A DNA stretch of 58,602 nt from an uncultured Bacilli bacterium (GTDB lineage: Bacteria; Bacillota_I; Bacilli_A; RFN20; CAG-826), in NCBI GenBank assembly GCA_905236715.1, contig CAJOMQ010000003.1, positions 1 through 58,602 on the forward strand, in the 5' to 3' direction. Every line of letters begins with the position of its first letter. Position 1 is the stretch's first letter. The notes under the pieces were generated by a model, which saw nothing but the letters and a program-made list of their open reading frames with translations, did no database searches and was not told the DNA's origin. This document shows positions 1-7,098 of the stretch, one piece after another. Both the position numbers and the translations under genes were made by a program.

Positions 1-59
1 ACATCAAAGGAAGAAAAAGGTTTCTTAACAGTTTATCTGTTAAGTCTAAAACGCAAATT

Positions 60-99
60 AAAAAGGGGCTTAATCACTTTTAGGTTTCTTAACAGCCCC
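60..99 (-). terminator. Intrinsic terminator downstream of relic element A
   Basis: Read on the minus strand, GGGGCT (99-94) can pair with AGCCCC (70-65), followed by five T (64-60). The loop is long (about 23 nt). It would end transcripts coming leftward out of relic toxin element A. Just to its left, CTTAACAG (24-31) and CTGTTAAG (37-44) form a second hairpin without a good T-run. Confidence 0.45.
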
Positions 100-270
100 C
101 TTGTTTGGATCAAGCACTGTGCTATAATATGAAATGTACCTGGCAAAGACCAGGTGGTACTCCATCTTTTGCAAGGGGCCAGGGGTGGCGAAACTAGAAC
201 ATATAAAATATGTCCTCCTATTCTGATGGATACAAGATGTCCCTAATTAAAAATATGGGGATGATAACTT
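92..270 (-). pseudogene. Relic copy A of the hydrophobic-peptide (toxin-like) element
   Basis: This segment aligns with the intact elements at 386-680, 2459-2745 and 37140-37720. It keeps the plus-strand promoter (TTGTTT 101-106, 16 bp, TATAAT 123-128), the GCAAGGGGCCAGG leader block (171-183) and degraded leader sequence out to about 265. The minus-strand ORF starts at 165 as M-E-Y-H-L-V-F, matching the start of the intact peptides, and then leaves the family through an internal deletion that also removes the antisense terminator. The SD AGAAAGGAGG is lost. I read it as a dead copy. Confidence 0.65.
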
Positions 271-282
271 ACTTTAACAAGG

Positions 283-380
283 GCTCCCGGCCCCTTGCGA
301 ATTAAAATCTGTTATTTAATTATTTTGCGTTTGAAGCGCTAGCGATTTTATTCGGCCAGCGCTTCTTTTTTCCATCTGCT
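283..380 (-). pseudogene. Relic copy B of the element (truncated)
   Basis: Only the promoter-terminator end survives. CTCCCGGCCCCTTGC (284-298) corresponds to the 3' pairing block of intact copies. TTGCGA (295-300) and a decayed -10 TAATTA (317-322) keep the 16-bp spacing. A terminator hairpin with a different stem follows. After CATCTGC the peptide ORF and leader are missing, and copy C begins directly at about 386, so this is a tandem copy truncated against its neighbour. Confidence 0.6.
333..371 (+). terminator. Terminator of relic element B
   Basis: GAAGCGCT (333-340) pairs with AGCGCTTC (358-365), followed by six T (366-371). It stands where the other copies carry the antisense-RNA terminator, but with an unrelated stem sequence. 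Confidence 0.7.
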
Positions 381-401
381 TTAATTAGGCCTCCCGGCCC
401 C

Positions 402-429
402 TTGCCAAGAAAAATAGCTGTGTTATAAT
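402..429 (+). promoter_or_regulatory. Promoter of antisense RNA, copy C
   Basis: TTGCCA (402-407), 16-bp spacer, TATAAT (424-429). The -35 overlaps the block that pairs with the toxin leader. The spacer carries AGCTGTGT (417-424 region), exactly complementary to ACACAGCT in the terminator loop downstream. Confidence 0.75.
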
Positions 430-435
430 TATTTT

Positions 436-476
436 GTTTTTGGGGCTCTTGTGACACAGCTCACAAGTGCCTTTTT
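436..476 (+). ncRNA. Candidate antisense (antitoxin) RNA, copy C
   Basis: A predicted transcript of about 41 nt from the TATAAT at 424-429 to the T-run at 472-476. It contains a terminator hairpin, CTTGTGA (448-454) and TCACAAG (461-467), with loop CACAGC. It is fully complementary to the peptide mRNA immediately 3' of the stop codon. The loop motif CACAG is kept in copy G although the stem there is different, as expected for loop-loop recognition. Function is inferred. Confidence 0.6.
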
Positions 477-480
477 ATAT

Positions 481-540
481 CTACTTAACTAGTAAGCAGA
501 TAATTAACAAAATAATAGCAAGTACCAAAAGGTACTGCAT
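481..540 (-). CDS. 19-aa hydrophobic peptide, candidate type I toxin (copy C)
   Basis: The minus-strand ATG (540-538) opens a 20-codon frame ending in TAG (483-481): MQYLLVLAIILLIICLLVK. It is one hydrophobic helix with a terminal lysine, long enough to enter a membrane. A consensus SD, AGAAAGGAGG, lies four bases upstream. A promoter at 656-629 would give a leader of about 82 nt. The first codons form a hairpin (AGTACC-TTTT-GGTACT) that can mask the start region. The sequences of the four intact copies differ mainly by I/V/A/L exchanges, so the peptide appears to be under selection. Membrane-acting type I toxins share this form, but I recognise no named family. Confidence 0.75.
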   Translation of the reverse strand: MQYLLVLAIILLIICLLVK

Positions 541-628
541 ATTTCCTCCTTTCTGCAAGGAGCCAGGAGGGGGATAAACCCTAACATAAAAATATGTCTC
601 CTATTCTGAGGGACATAATTTGCCCCTC

Positions 629-656
629 ATTAAACATATAGGGACGAAAATGCCAA
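629..656 (-). promoter_or_regulatory. Promoter of peptide mRNA, copy C
   Basis: Minus strand: TTGGCA (656-651), 16-bp spacer, TTTAAT (634-629), with start expected near 622. The same boxes and spacing occur in all four intact copies, and copy E has a perfect TATAAT here. Confidence 0.65.
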
Positions 657-722
657 ATTTGACAAAAAAATTTTAAAAAAATTAATTTCGCTTCTAAAAT
701 TTATTTAAAAGATATGAAATGA

Positions 723-751
723 TTGGCTCAAATGCCATGATGAATTATAAT
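723..751 (+). promoter_or_regulatory. Probable promoter of the NSS transporter gene
   Basis: TTGGCT (723-728), 17-bp spacer, TATAAT (746-751). Transcription would start near 758, giving a leader of about 107 nt with no obvious strong SD before the ATG at 865. Confidence 0.5.
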
Positions 752-864
752 AATGAAATATTATATGACATCAAAGGTGAACTTAGAGATTCAAATGATT
801 TATTCAAAGAATGGCAGACTATTTGTTTCCTTGTCATGAAAGTAGAAAATTATAGGTTTAGAAA

Positions 865-2442
865 ATGAAAGAGAAATGGTCAAGTAGAGGAGCGTTTATT
901 CTCGCGTCCATTGGATCGGCAGTTGGGCTTGGCAATGCCTGGCGCTTTCCGGGAATGTGTGCGAAATATGGTGGTGGTGCCTTTCTTATCGCTTATATTT
1001 TGTGCATGGTCGTCTTAGCGCTTCCTGTTCTCATGAGTGAAATTGCCATTGGAAGAAAAACAGGCGCTAGCGCACCGAAAGCATTTAGATTAATGAACAA
1101 GAAAGGTGAAGCTATTGGTTGGTGTGGAGTAGCTAGTTCTTTAGCCATTCTTTGTTATTATGCAGTTGTTTTTGCCTGGTGCATTATTATGTGCATTCTT
1201 TCTTTCCGCTTTGCCACCGATGCGAGCGATGCGGCAAGTGCTTCGCAAGTCTGGAGTCAAGCGGTTGGATATGCTGATACAACTTCTTTATCGGGAGAAG
1301 GTGGCGATATTAAGATTCTCTTGGTGGTCTGTTTAATTACGGCTTGGATGCTTATGTATTCTTGCATTCGTAAAGGAGCATCTCGTGTTAGTAAAGTCGT
1401 TAAATTCACCGTCTTTATTCCAATTGTGATGCTCATTATCCTAGCAGTGAAAGGATTTATCAATAACCCTCATTTAGGTGAAGCTTTATCAGCGTTATTT
1501 ATTCCAAAGTGGAGAGCATTTGGCAATGCGGAATTATGGATTGGGGCCATGTGCCAAGCCTTCTATAGTTTGGGTATTATGTTTTGCGTTATGATTACAT
1601 ACGGATCATATCTAAAAGGACATAACAATAATATTGTTACTGATTCATTTATTATTGCTTTCAGTGATTTAGGTGTATCGATATTATCTGGCATCGTTTT
1701 ATTTACGACGATGTATCAAAGCGGATATACCGTGGATAACATGACGATAAGTGGTGTGCAAACGGCTTTCTTTATTTATCCACAGGCGATTGTTGGTCTA
1801 TCTCCCTATCCAGTGCTTAATGCGATATTTGGATTTATTTTCTATTTTATGCTTTGCACACTTGCGATTGATTCCGCATTCTCAGAATTAGAAAGTTCAT
1901 CGCACGCCTTGTCAGAAAAATTAAAAATACCCAAAAATAAGATGACTTTATTTTTAACGATTGTCTGTTTGATTATATCTATTATTTTCATAACAGGTGC
2001 GGGTCCAAATTTCGTTGATATAACCGATTATTTTATGAACCAAGTTGGTTTATTATTTGTTGGTGGCGCGGAAGTGATATTTATTGGATGGATATTTAAA
2101 CCAGACCGAGTCTTAGATGAAATCAATAAGAATACGAAGAAATTTAAGATGTCAAAATGGTTTTATTTTTTGACAATTAAATTCATCATCCCCATCAGTA
2201 TCTTAACCTTGATTGTTTTCCAAATCATTGGATTTGTTAATACAGGATTTAGATATAATCCAGAATACCTTTTAGCAGTGGAGATTGTCTTTGGCTGGTT
2301 AGTGGTCTTTGTTGTCTTTACTTCCTGGCTAATGATGAAGATATACACTAAGTATTCAAAGCGTGGAAGAAAGATTAAAAGTTTAGAAGAAGACGAACCT
2401 TCTTGGGATGAAATTGACCAAGAAGTCACTAACCCTGAATGA
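865..2442 (+). CDS. Sodium-dependent transporter, NSS (SNF) family
   Basis: This 525-aa protein is a sodium-coupled symporter of the neurotransmitter:sodium symporter family, which in bacteria imports amino acids or related amines; the substrate cannot be read from sequence. The N-terminus has the family signature around the first unwound helix (GLGNAWRFP, residues 21-29) after a short cytosolic start. About 11-12 hydrophobic segments follow, and a charged tail ends the protein. Length is at the upper end for bacterial members. The start at 865 has only a weak SD. The gene is monocistronic and sits between two direct repeats (elements C and E), an arrangement that could allow loss or amplification by recombination. 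Confidence 0.93.
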   Translation: MKEKWSSRGAFILASIGSAVGLGNAWRFPGMCAKYGGGAFLIAYILCMVVLALPVLMSEIAIGRKTGASAPKAFRLMNKKGEAIGWCGVASSLAILCYYAVVFAWCIIMCILSFRFATDASDAASASQVWSQAVGYADTTSLSGEGGDIKILLVVCLITAWMLMYSCIRKGASRVSKVVKFTVFIPIVMLIILAVKGFINNPHLGEALSALFIPKWRAFGNAELWIGAMCQAFYSLGIMFCVMITYGSYLKGHNNNIVTDSFIIAFSDLGVSILSGIVLFTTMYQSGYTVDNMTISGVQTAFFIYPQAIVGLSPYPVLNAIFGFIFYFMLCTLAIDSAFSELESSSHALSEKLKIPKNKMTLFLTIVCLIISIIFITGAGPNFVDITDYFMNQVGLLFVGGAEVIFIGWIFKPDRVLDEINKNTKKFKMSKWFYFLTIKFIIPISILTLIVFQIIGFVNTGFRYNPEYLLAVEIVFGWLVVFVVFTSWLMMKIYTKYSKRGRKIKSLEEDEPSWDEIDQEVTNPE

Positions 2443-2472
2443 AAATTGCCTTTCATTAGGCCTCCTGGCCCC

Positions 2473-2500
2473 TTGCTAAGAGAAATAGCTGTGTTATAAT
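2473..2500 (+). promoter_or_regulatory. Promoter of antisense RNA, copy E
   Basis: TTGCTA (2473-2478), 16-bp spacer, TATAAT (2495-2500). Confidence 0.7.
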
Positions 2501-2506
2501 TATTTT

Positions 2507-2546
2507 GTTCTTTAGGTGCTTGTGACACAGCTCACAAGCCCTTTTT
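2507..2546 (+). ncRNA. Candidate antisense (antitoxin) RNA, copy E
   Basis: A predicted transcript of about 40 nt ending in the hairpin CTTGTGA (2519-2525)/TCACAAG (2532-2538), loop CACAGC, then CCC and five T (2542-2546). It lies immediately 3' of the minus-strand peptide ORF. Confidence 0.58.
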
Positions 2547-2550
2547 ATAT

Positions 2551-2610
2551 CTACTTAACTAGTAAGCAGATAATTAACAAGATAATAACGAGTACCAAAA
2601 GGTACTGCAT
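2551..2610 (-). CDS. 19-aa hydrophobic peptide, candidate type I toxin (copy E)
   Basis: ATG at 2610-2608, TAG at 2553-2551: MQYLLVLVIILLIICLLVK. It differs from copy C only by Ala8 to Val. SD AGAAAGGAG sits four bases upstream. Third-position changes without amino-acid change (for example ATT to ATC at codon 10) support selection on the peptide. The hairpin AGTACC-TTTT-GGTACT over codons 2-7 is kept. Confidence 0.75.
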   Translation of the reverse strand: MQYLLVLVIILLIICLLVK

Positions 2611-2697
2611 AAATCTCCTTTCTGCAAGAGGCCAGGAGGGGGATAAACCCCAACATAAAAATATGTCTCCTATTCTGAGGGACATAATTTGCCCCTC

Positions 2698-2725
2698 ATT
2701 ATACATATAGGAGCGGAATTGCCAA
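2698..2725 (-). promoter_or_regulatory. Promoter of peptide mRNA, copy E
   Basis: Minus strand TTGGCA (2725-2720), 16-bp spacer, perfect TATAAT (2703-2698); start expected near 2691. Confidence 0.7.
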
Positions 2726-2791
2726 TTTTGACAAAAAAATTTTAGAAAAATAATTTCACTCCAAAAATTTGTTTAAAAAAATGAAAATAAT

Positions 2792-2819
2792 TTACTGATT
2801 TCGTCGAATAAAATATAAT
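2792..2819 (+). promoter_or_regulatory. Promoter of the 2879 starch-binding protein gene
   Basis: TTACTG (2792-2797), 16-bp spacer, TATAAT (2814-2819). The leader starts near 2826 and contains a possible GCGC...GCGC hairpin (about 2833-2851) before the SD TTAGGAG. Confidence 0.6.
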
Positions 2820-2878
2820 AAATAAGTAATGTGCGCATTCGTTTGAAGCGCAAATCATAATTTAGGAGATAATACAAC

Positions 2879-4996
2879 ATGAAAGCAAAACATGTTATTG
2901 CCACCCTTTCTTTGTCTATCGCTTTAGGCGTGGGTTCTTTTGTGGGTGTGAGTTACGCTAATAAGGATTTGAAACAGGCAAACGCTGATTCAACAAGAAC
3001 CATTTATCTAGATGTTTCTGGCGTTTCTTTTTGGCACAATGATGGGGCTTTAGCCTATGGTCATTTCTACTCAACAACTGATTCATATTCAAGCTGGCCA
3101 GGTCTAGCCATGAGCCTTGTCAGTGGTGAAACCGATGTTTATAGTGTGGAAGTCAATTCTGCTGCTACACAAGTCATTTTTAATCGTGTGAATCCAAGTG
3201 ATCATTCTGTGTGGAATAGAACATCAAAGAGCGATGGAACAAGCATCAATATTCCTAGTGATAAAGACTGCTTTGTTCTAGAAGATATAACTCAAACTGG
3301 ATATGACAACGGGAACGATACTGGTAGTTGGACTAACTATACTCCTTCAGCGGAGCCGGTTTATTCGGTTTTTTGTCACGGTGCCACTGTGGATTTAACT
3401 CTTGATGAGGAAAACAAACCAGAGGGTGTTTTACATCAATATTCCGCCTCGGTGCAATATGCCGCTCGTGGTGATCTATTGAAATTCTACAAGAACGGCG
3501 CAGAAATCACTGAGGATATCGGTGTCGACTATGTCGATGGCGCCCCCGCTGCCAATAACAACATTTATGGCGATGCCACAAATGGATTTAGAATTTATCA
3601 CACTTTTAATTATTTAGGTTATACAAAAGTTTATCTAAAAACATACGCCGATGGTGGAATGTCCCTCTGGGGCCAAGGATATGGGGAAAATTCTTTCTAT
3701 TCCGTCATCAAAACATCAAGCGGAACTACTAATGTGACATTATCTTTAGATGAAGATTTTGTTGCGGATGAAACATATATTGAACAATATAAGACTTCTG
3801 CCGCTGTCGATATCGAGGCATTAGGAGGAATTGATTGGAGTACTAGTAATGATGTAGACAACGATGGTGGAATTTCAGAACGCCTTAATTACGAAGGTGG
3901 CGAAAATAACGCAAAAGCAGCTTTCCAAGGTACCGCTTGGACTGTCTATAACGATTGTCACGAAGTCATTTATTTAAAAGTGAAAAAGACTGACCTTACT
4001 TTGTGGCTCTATATCGGTGGTCGTGTCCACTCATATGTCGCTACTGTCACCAGAGCAGGCGAAGAACCAATCGCTATCCCATTAACAGAATCAGGTGATG
4101 AATATGTGGCTCATGATGTTGACTTATTAGCGGGTGATGTCATTTCCTATTCAATCGATGGCGTCACACAAACTCTTGCCAGCAAGCCCATTGGTAACAA
4201 CAATATGAAATCTGATTTATCCGTCCTCGCGGATGTTGAAGGTGCTGATATTTATTTCTCCAAAGGTAGTGAACCCACTGTTTGGGTCTCTGGTTTAGGT
4301 GATGTTGGTGGTTTTAGTATTTTAAGAAACGGCCACGAATTTATTCTTGGTAACTATAATAGTGAAAATGAATATATGACCACTTTAGTGGAATTCGCCG
4401 TGGATGATACTTTACAAATCATCGATTGTTCTTCTTCCTCCAGTTTACCAGTCGTTTTCAACGCTAATTATATTAATGAATATTCCGAAGGAACTTGGGA
4501 AATTGACGATGGTGTTGCTACTTGTAAAAAAGCTGCGACATTAAGAGTGTATATTCAATTAGCACCTGGTAACGATGGCTTATATTTTGCTTATGCTACT
4601 CAAGAACAAAAAGATGCTTTAGCGTTTGTGGAAGCCTTCAAAACCGCTTTAGCGACCGCTTGTGGTGGTAGTGATAAAGCTGGTGCGGTTGCCACTGCTT
4701 GGGCTGGCCAAGTCACAGCCTATGCCGCGTTAAGTGAAGGAGCTAAAGATGAAGTCGGATTGGGTGGTTATTCTTCCTTTAATGAAATTCAAGAATTCGC
4801 CGAAAGATATATTTGGTTCTTACAAGAATATCCTTCTTTGACTAACTTCTTAGATTGGACCATTCCCGCCAGAGCCAGCAGTCATTTATTCGTGGTTTCT
4901 AATAACTACACCTTCATGATTGTGGCAATTTCCGCATTTGTCGCGATTTCCGCTGTTGGTGTGTATTTCATCATCAAAAAGAAAAAGCATAATTAA
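2879..4996 (+). CDS. TM-anchored surface protein with CBM26-like starch-binding module
   Basis: The 705-aa protein starts with a signal peptide (about residues 1-28) after SD AGGAG. Residues about 40-135 have the CBM25/26 pattern: aromatic-rich strands, a WPG turn, and a Y-S-V-E...Q-V-I-F-N strand. Less clear beta-rich modules fill residues about 140-560. A helical segment follows (about 570-660). The C-terminus is one membrane helix followed by KKKKHN, with no LPXTG, so the protein is probably anchored directly in the membrane. By context it binds starch at the cell surface for the nearby pullulanases and amylase. It is monocistronic, with its own promoter and terminator. Confidence 0.75.
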   Translation: MKAKHVIATLSLSIALGVGSFVGVSYANKDLKQANADSTRTIYLDVSGVSFWHNDGALAYGHFYSTTDSYSSWPGLAMSLVSGETDVYSVEVNSAATQVIFNRVNPSDHSVWNRTSKSDGTSINIPSDKDCFVLEDITQTGYDNGNDTGSWTNYTPSAEPVYSVFCHGATVDLTLDEENKPEGVLHQYSASVQYAARGDLLKFYKNGAEITEDIGVDYVDGAPAANNNIYGDATNGFRIYHTFNYLGYTKVYLKTYADGGMSLWGQGYGENSFYSVIKTSSGTTNVTLSLDEDFVADETYIEQYKTSAAVDIEALGGIDWSTSNDVDNDGGISERLNYEGGENNAKAAFQGTAWTVYNDCHEVIYLKVKKTDLTLWLYIGGRVHSYVATVTRAGEEPIAIPLTESGDEYVAHDVDLLAGDVISYSIDGVTQTLASKPIGNNNMKSDLSVLADVEGADIYFSKGSEPTVWVSGLGDVGGFSILRNGHEFILGNYNSENEYMTTLVEFAVDDTLQIIDCSSSSSLPVVFNANYINEYSEGTWEIDDGVATCKKAATLRVYIQLAPGNDGLYFAYATQEQKDALAFVEAFKTALATACGGSDKAGAVATAWAGQVTAYAALSEGAKDEVGLGGYSSFNEIQEFAERYIWFLQEYPSLTNFLDWTIPARASSHLFVVSNNYTFMIVAISAFVAISAVGVYFIIKKKKHN

Positions 4997-5023
4997 TTAA
5001 GATTAATCTACTTATCACAAATT

Positions 5024-5044
5024 AGGAGGCTTGCCTCCTTTTTT
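5024..5044 (+). terminator. Terminator after the 2879 gene
   Basis: AGGAGGC (5024-5030), TT, GCCTCCT (5033-5039), followed by T-run to 5044. Confidence 0.85.
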
Positions 5045-5062
5045 GATGGAATTCAAAAAAAC

Positions 5063-5089
5063 TTGCGGGGGGGGGTTATATTTTATCAT
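5063..5089 (+). promoter_or_regulatory. Promoter region with G9 homopolymer
   Basis: TTGCGG (5063-5068) runs into an uninterrupted tract of nine G (5067-5075), followed by TTATATTTTATCAT with several possible -10 boxes. TTGCGG to TATCAT (5084-5089) gives a 15-bp spacer. A change in tract length would change promoter spacing. The downstream gene has a good SD (AGGAGG). Confidence 0.45.
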
Positions 5090-5115
5090 TTATGCATAAG
5101 TAGGAGGTTTTTCTA

Positions 5116-5913
5116 ATGAATGCACACACAAAAGAAGAAATAAAGGCGAGCTATAAGAAAAAAGGAATGATGTTTTTTATTATCGCCGCCGGAGTCTTGG
5201 TTCTATTTGTTTTATTTTCCATTTTATTCTTTGCCGGAGTTGTGAAGTTGGATCCTGAAGAAGGCGAAGAGATGACGCTAACAGGGATGGGTATCGCTAT
5301 GCTTGTTGTTGGCGGGTTAGGCGCTATTGGACTAAGCATTGTCGGGTTTATCAATATGAGTAAAACAAAAGAACCCAAATTAACCCAATATTATGAACAA
5401 TATCTCAAGAATTATGAGCAACAAGTGGCTAATGCCGCTAAAAGGGAAGAACATAGACTAAATGAATTAGCGAAAGTATCCCCCGATTTTGATGTCACGA
5501 AAACTATCAACATGAGTGAACATCAAAGGCTTTGGATTAATGCTGAGAAAAAGCAAGTGCAATTTCTAATTACCGCTAACACAGCCAATGAGCTAGCCAG
5601 TGCCTCAAAGGTCAAATGGACAAAAGTTTATAAAACACATGTCTTCAATATCGATGACATAACCTATGTTGACATTAACCACTCAGTGCAAACACAAACC
5701 CATTATAGTAGTAGTGGATATCGCTCCAGTTCCGCAATTGAAGGAGGTGCCAATTTCTCTTCTGGCACCGCGACAGAACAACAAATTCATCATTGGGAAG
5801 TGGAAATTAAGACCACTGACATCGATTTCCCAAGCATTGTCATTTCTTTTGGTCAAGACGGCACTACGGCTACATTGGTGCTTGAAACATTGAAATTATT
5901 ACAAAATAAATAA
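5116..5913 (+). CDS. Membrane protein of unknown function
   Basis: I do not recognise this 265-aa protein. Two hydrophobic helices (about residues 17-38 and 56-78) are separated by a short acidic loop. A charged, probably coiled segment (about 90-115) leads to a soluble beta-rich C-terminal half (about 125-265). That half has a Ser/Gly/Thr-rich loop and ends in a strand-helix pattern reminiscent of PH-like folds; this resemblance is only a guess. SD AGGAGG sits nine bases upstream of the ATG. The gene is monocistronic, and a G9 tract lies in its promoter region. Confidence 0.8.
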   Translation: MNAHTKEEIKASYKKKGMMFFIIAAGVLVLFVLFSILFFAGVVKLDPEEGEEMTLTGMGIAMLVVGGLGAIGLSIVGFINMSKTKEPKLTQYYEQYLKNYEQQVANAAKREEHRLNELAKVSPDFDVTKTINMSEHQRLWINAEKKQVQFLITANTANELASASKVKWTKVYKTHVFNIDDITYVDINHSVQTQTHYSSSGYRSSSAIEGGANFSSGTATEQQIHHWEVEIKTTDIDFPSIVISFGQDGTTATLVLETLKLLQNK

Positions 5914-5938
5914 GAAAAGTAATTTATTTAAATGGATG

Positions 5939-5961
5939 ACCAGAGCGGAGTCTCTGGTTTT
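5939..5961 (+). terminator. Terminator after the 5116 gene
   Basis: ACCAGAG (5939-5945), loop, CTCTGGT (5952-5958), then TTT. Confidence 0.75.
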
Positions 5962-6061
5962 CCTTTACCTCTTTATTTAATTTATAATTAAAAAGGAAAT
6001 ATGTATCACAAAACAAATCGTGGTGTTATACAATAAAATTACCAAAAAAGGAAAAAATGCT

Positions 6062-7081
6062 ATGAAAAAATATTTACGTTATATCACTCTCACCGTTTCA
6101 TCTTTATTGCTCGCTGGTTGCATTTCCTATAACAGCGATCCTGGTTATATCAAAGATGTCGTCGGTACTTATGAATTACAAAATTATACCTACACTCCCG
6201 ATGATGGAGACAAAATTGACTTTATCAAAGAGAAAAAGGCCAAATCATATATCGTCGTTGATTCTTCTGGTTATGGTTATACCACCTATGAAGATGAAGA
6301 TACACCTTTCTATATTGATACCACCCGCATCAAATTTGTCTATAGCAGTGATGAAGAAGGTAATCCCACTGATTTAGTGAATGAACTCTATTACACCAGA
6401 GGTTTATCCAAAAGTTCCAACGACTTTTCTCCGAAAGCGGGTAGATTAGAACTAGGGGTCAACGTCAAACAAAAAAATCTCAATATGACCGCGCATAACA
6501 CCAAAGTGGTGATTGGTGATATTGAACTCGGCTTGAAATACACGATGCATGTCACTTATAAGAAAGTGAACGCCGCGACCGATTTAGCCTATCTCAATAA
6601 AGTCTATAAAACCAGCTTCACTCTTTTACCATTTGAACAAAAGATGTTTGATAACAGTTGGTATCGTTTTGATTGTGCCTCTTATGATGTCAATCCATAT
6701 ATTTATCACTACGTGAAATTTGATATCAAAAATAATAAATTATTACGTAAATTCGCTTTAAAAGAAGACGAAAAACAAGTCAGTGAAGATAATATCCCCT
6801 TTAACATGAGCAAAGGAGAAGAAGGATATAATTTCTCGTATGATGATTTCTCTTTCTCATATCCATTCTTCGCCGAAGAATTAATCAGCCAAGGCGTGTT
6901 AAACCGTCATATTTCTTCCACTGTCCGTTATTACGATATGGTAGAAGAAAAATATGTCGAAGAAGCTTCTGCCCAAACAACAGAAGTCTATACTTCACTC
7001 AGTAAATACGATAATAGTGATGAAGAAATTGAAGAATTCATCGCTAGTGATTATCAATATTATCAAGATAGCAAATTATAA
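6062..7081 (+). CDS. Lipoprotein of unknown function
   Basis: This is a 339-aa secreted lipoprotein. The start at 6062 is chosen over the in-frame ATG 42 bases upstream because it follows AAGGAA at proper spacing and gives a compact signal peptide. The lipobox ends LLAGC, with Cys20 as the lipidated residue. The mature part is beta-rich with many Tyr and acidic residues, and I recognise no domain. It lies 17 bases before the HD-domain gene, so the two may be co-transcribed. The surrounding genes make a surface role in glycan handling possible, but nothing in the protein shows it. Confidence 0.85.
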   Translation: MKKYLRYITLTVSSLLLAGCISYNSDPGYIKDVVGTYELQNYTYTPDDGDKIDFIKEKKAKSYIVVDSSGYGYTTYEDEDTPFYIDTTRIKFVYSSDEEGNPTDLVNELYYTRGLSKSSNDFSPKAGRLELGVNVKQKNLNMTAHNTKVVIGDIELGLKYTMHVTYKKVNAATDLAYLNKVYKTSFTLLPFEQKMFDNSWYRFDCASYDVNPYIYHYVKFDIKNNKLLRKFALKEDEKQVSEDNIPFNMSKGEEGYNFSYDDFSFSYPFFAEELISQGVLNRHISSTVRYYDMVEEKYVEEASAQTTEVYTSLSKYDNSDEEIEEFIASDYQYYQDSKL

Positions 7082-7098
7082 TATCTTCCTTTCCTCAT

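Larger units (their letters stand above)
386..680 (-). repeat. Intact element copy C: candidate type I toxin-antitoxin locus
   Basis: This unit of about 290 bp is the best-preserved copy with relics to its left. Minus-strand order: promoter, leader of about 82 nt opening with a GAGGG...CCCTC hairpin, SD, 19-codon hydrophobic ORF, then a 3' region antisense to a short plus-strand RNA, and finally GCAAGGGGCCGGGAGG (405-390). That last block can pair over 16 bp, with two G-U pairs, with CCTCCTGGCTCCTTGC in the leader (570-555). The far end also folds locally as GGCC-GGGA-GGCC. The leader segment CTCCTT, just upstream of the SD, can alternatively pair with AAGGAG of the SD itself. No transposase, terminal inverted repeat or target duplication is seen. 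Confidence 0.8.
2459..2745 (-). repeat. Intact element copy E: candidate type I toxin-antitoxin locus
   Basis: Same layout and orientation as copy C, 2 kb away on the other side of the NSS gene; similarity continues into the AT-rich flank. The leader block CCTCCTGGCCTCTTGC (2639-2624) pairs with GCAAGGGGCCAGGAGG (2476-2461) over 16 bp with a single G-U. Compared with copy C, position 6 of the helix changes from U-G to U-A. The 3' hairpin is GGCC-AGGA-GGCC. Confidence 0.8.

Noticed and set aside
555-605. A possible leader peptide starting at the ATG just upstream of the toxin SD (MLGFIPLL...) in copies C, E and F.
   Set aside because: The frame is missing in copy G and runs into the toxin ORF with different sequences in each copy; only the RNA sequence seems conserved.
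719-868. A 49-codon frame (MIGSNAMMNYNNEILY...) ending in an ATGA overlap with the NSS transporter start.
   Set aside because: No SD; its start lies upstream of the likely transcription start near 758 (TATAAT 746-751), and it has no membrane helix like known small NSS partners. The overlap is probably chance.
386-2745. The repeated elements as an insertion sequence or composite transposon carrying the transporter.
   Set aside because: No transposase, no terminal inverted repeats at the element ends and no target-site duplication; the internal complementarity is explained better by RNA pairing.
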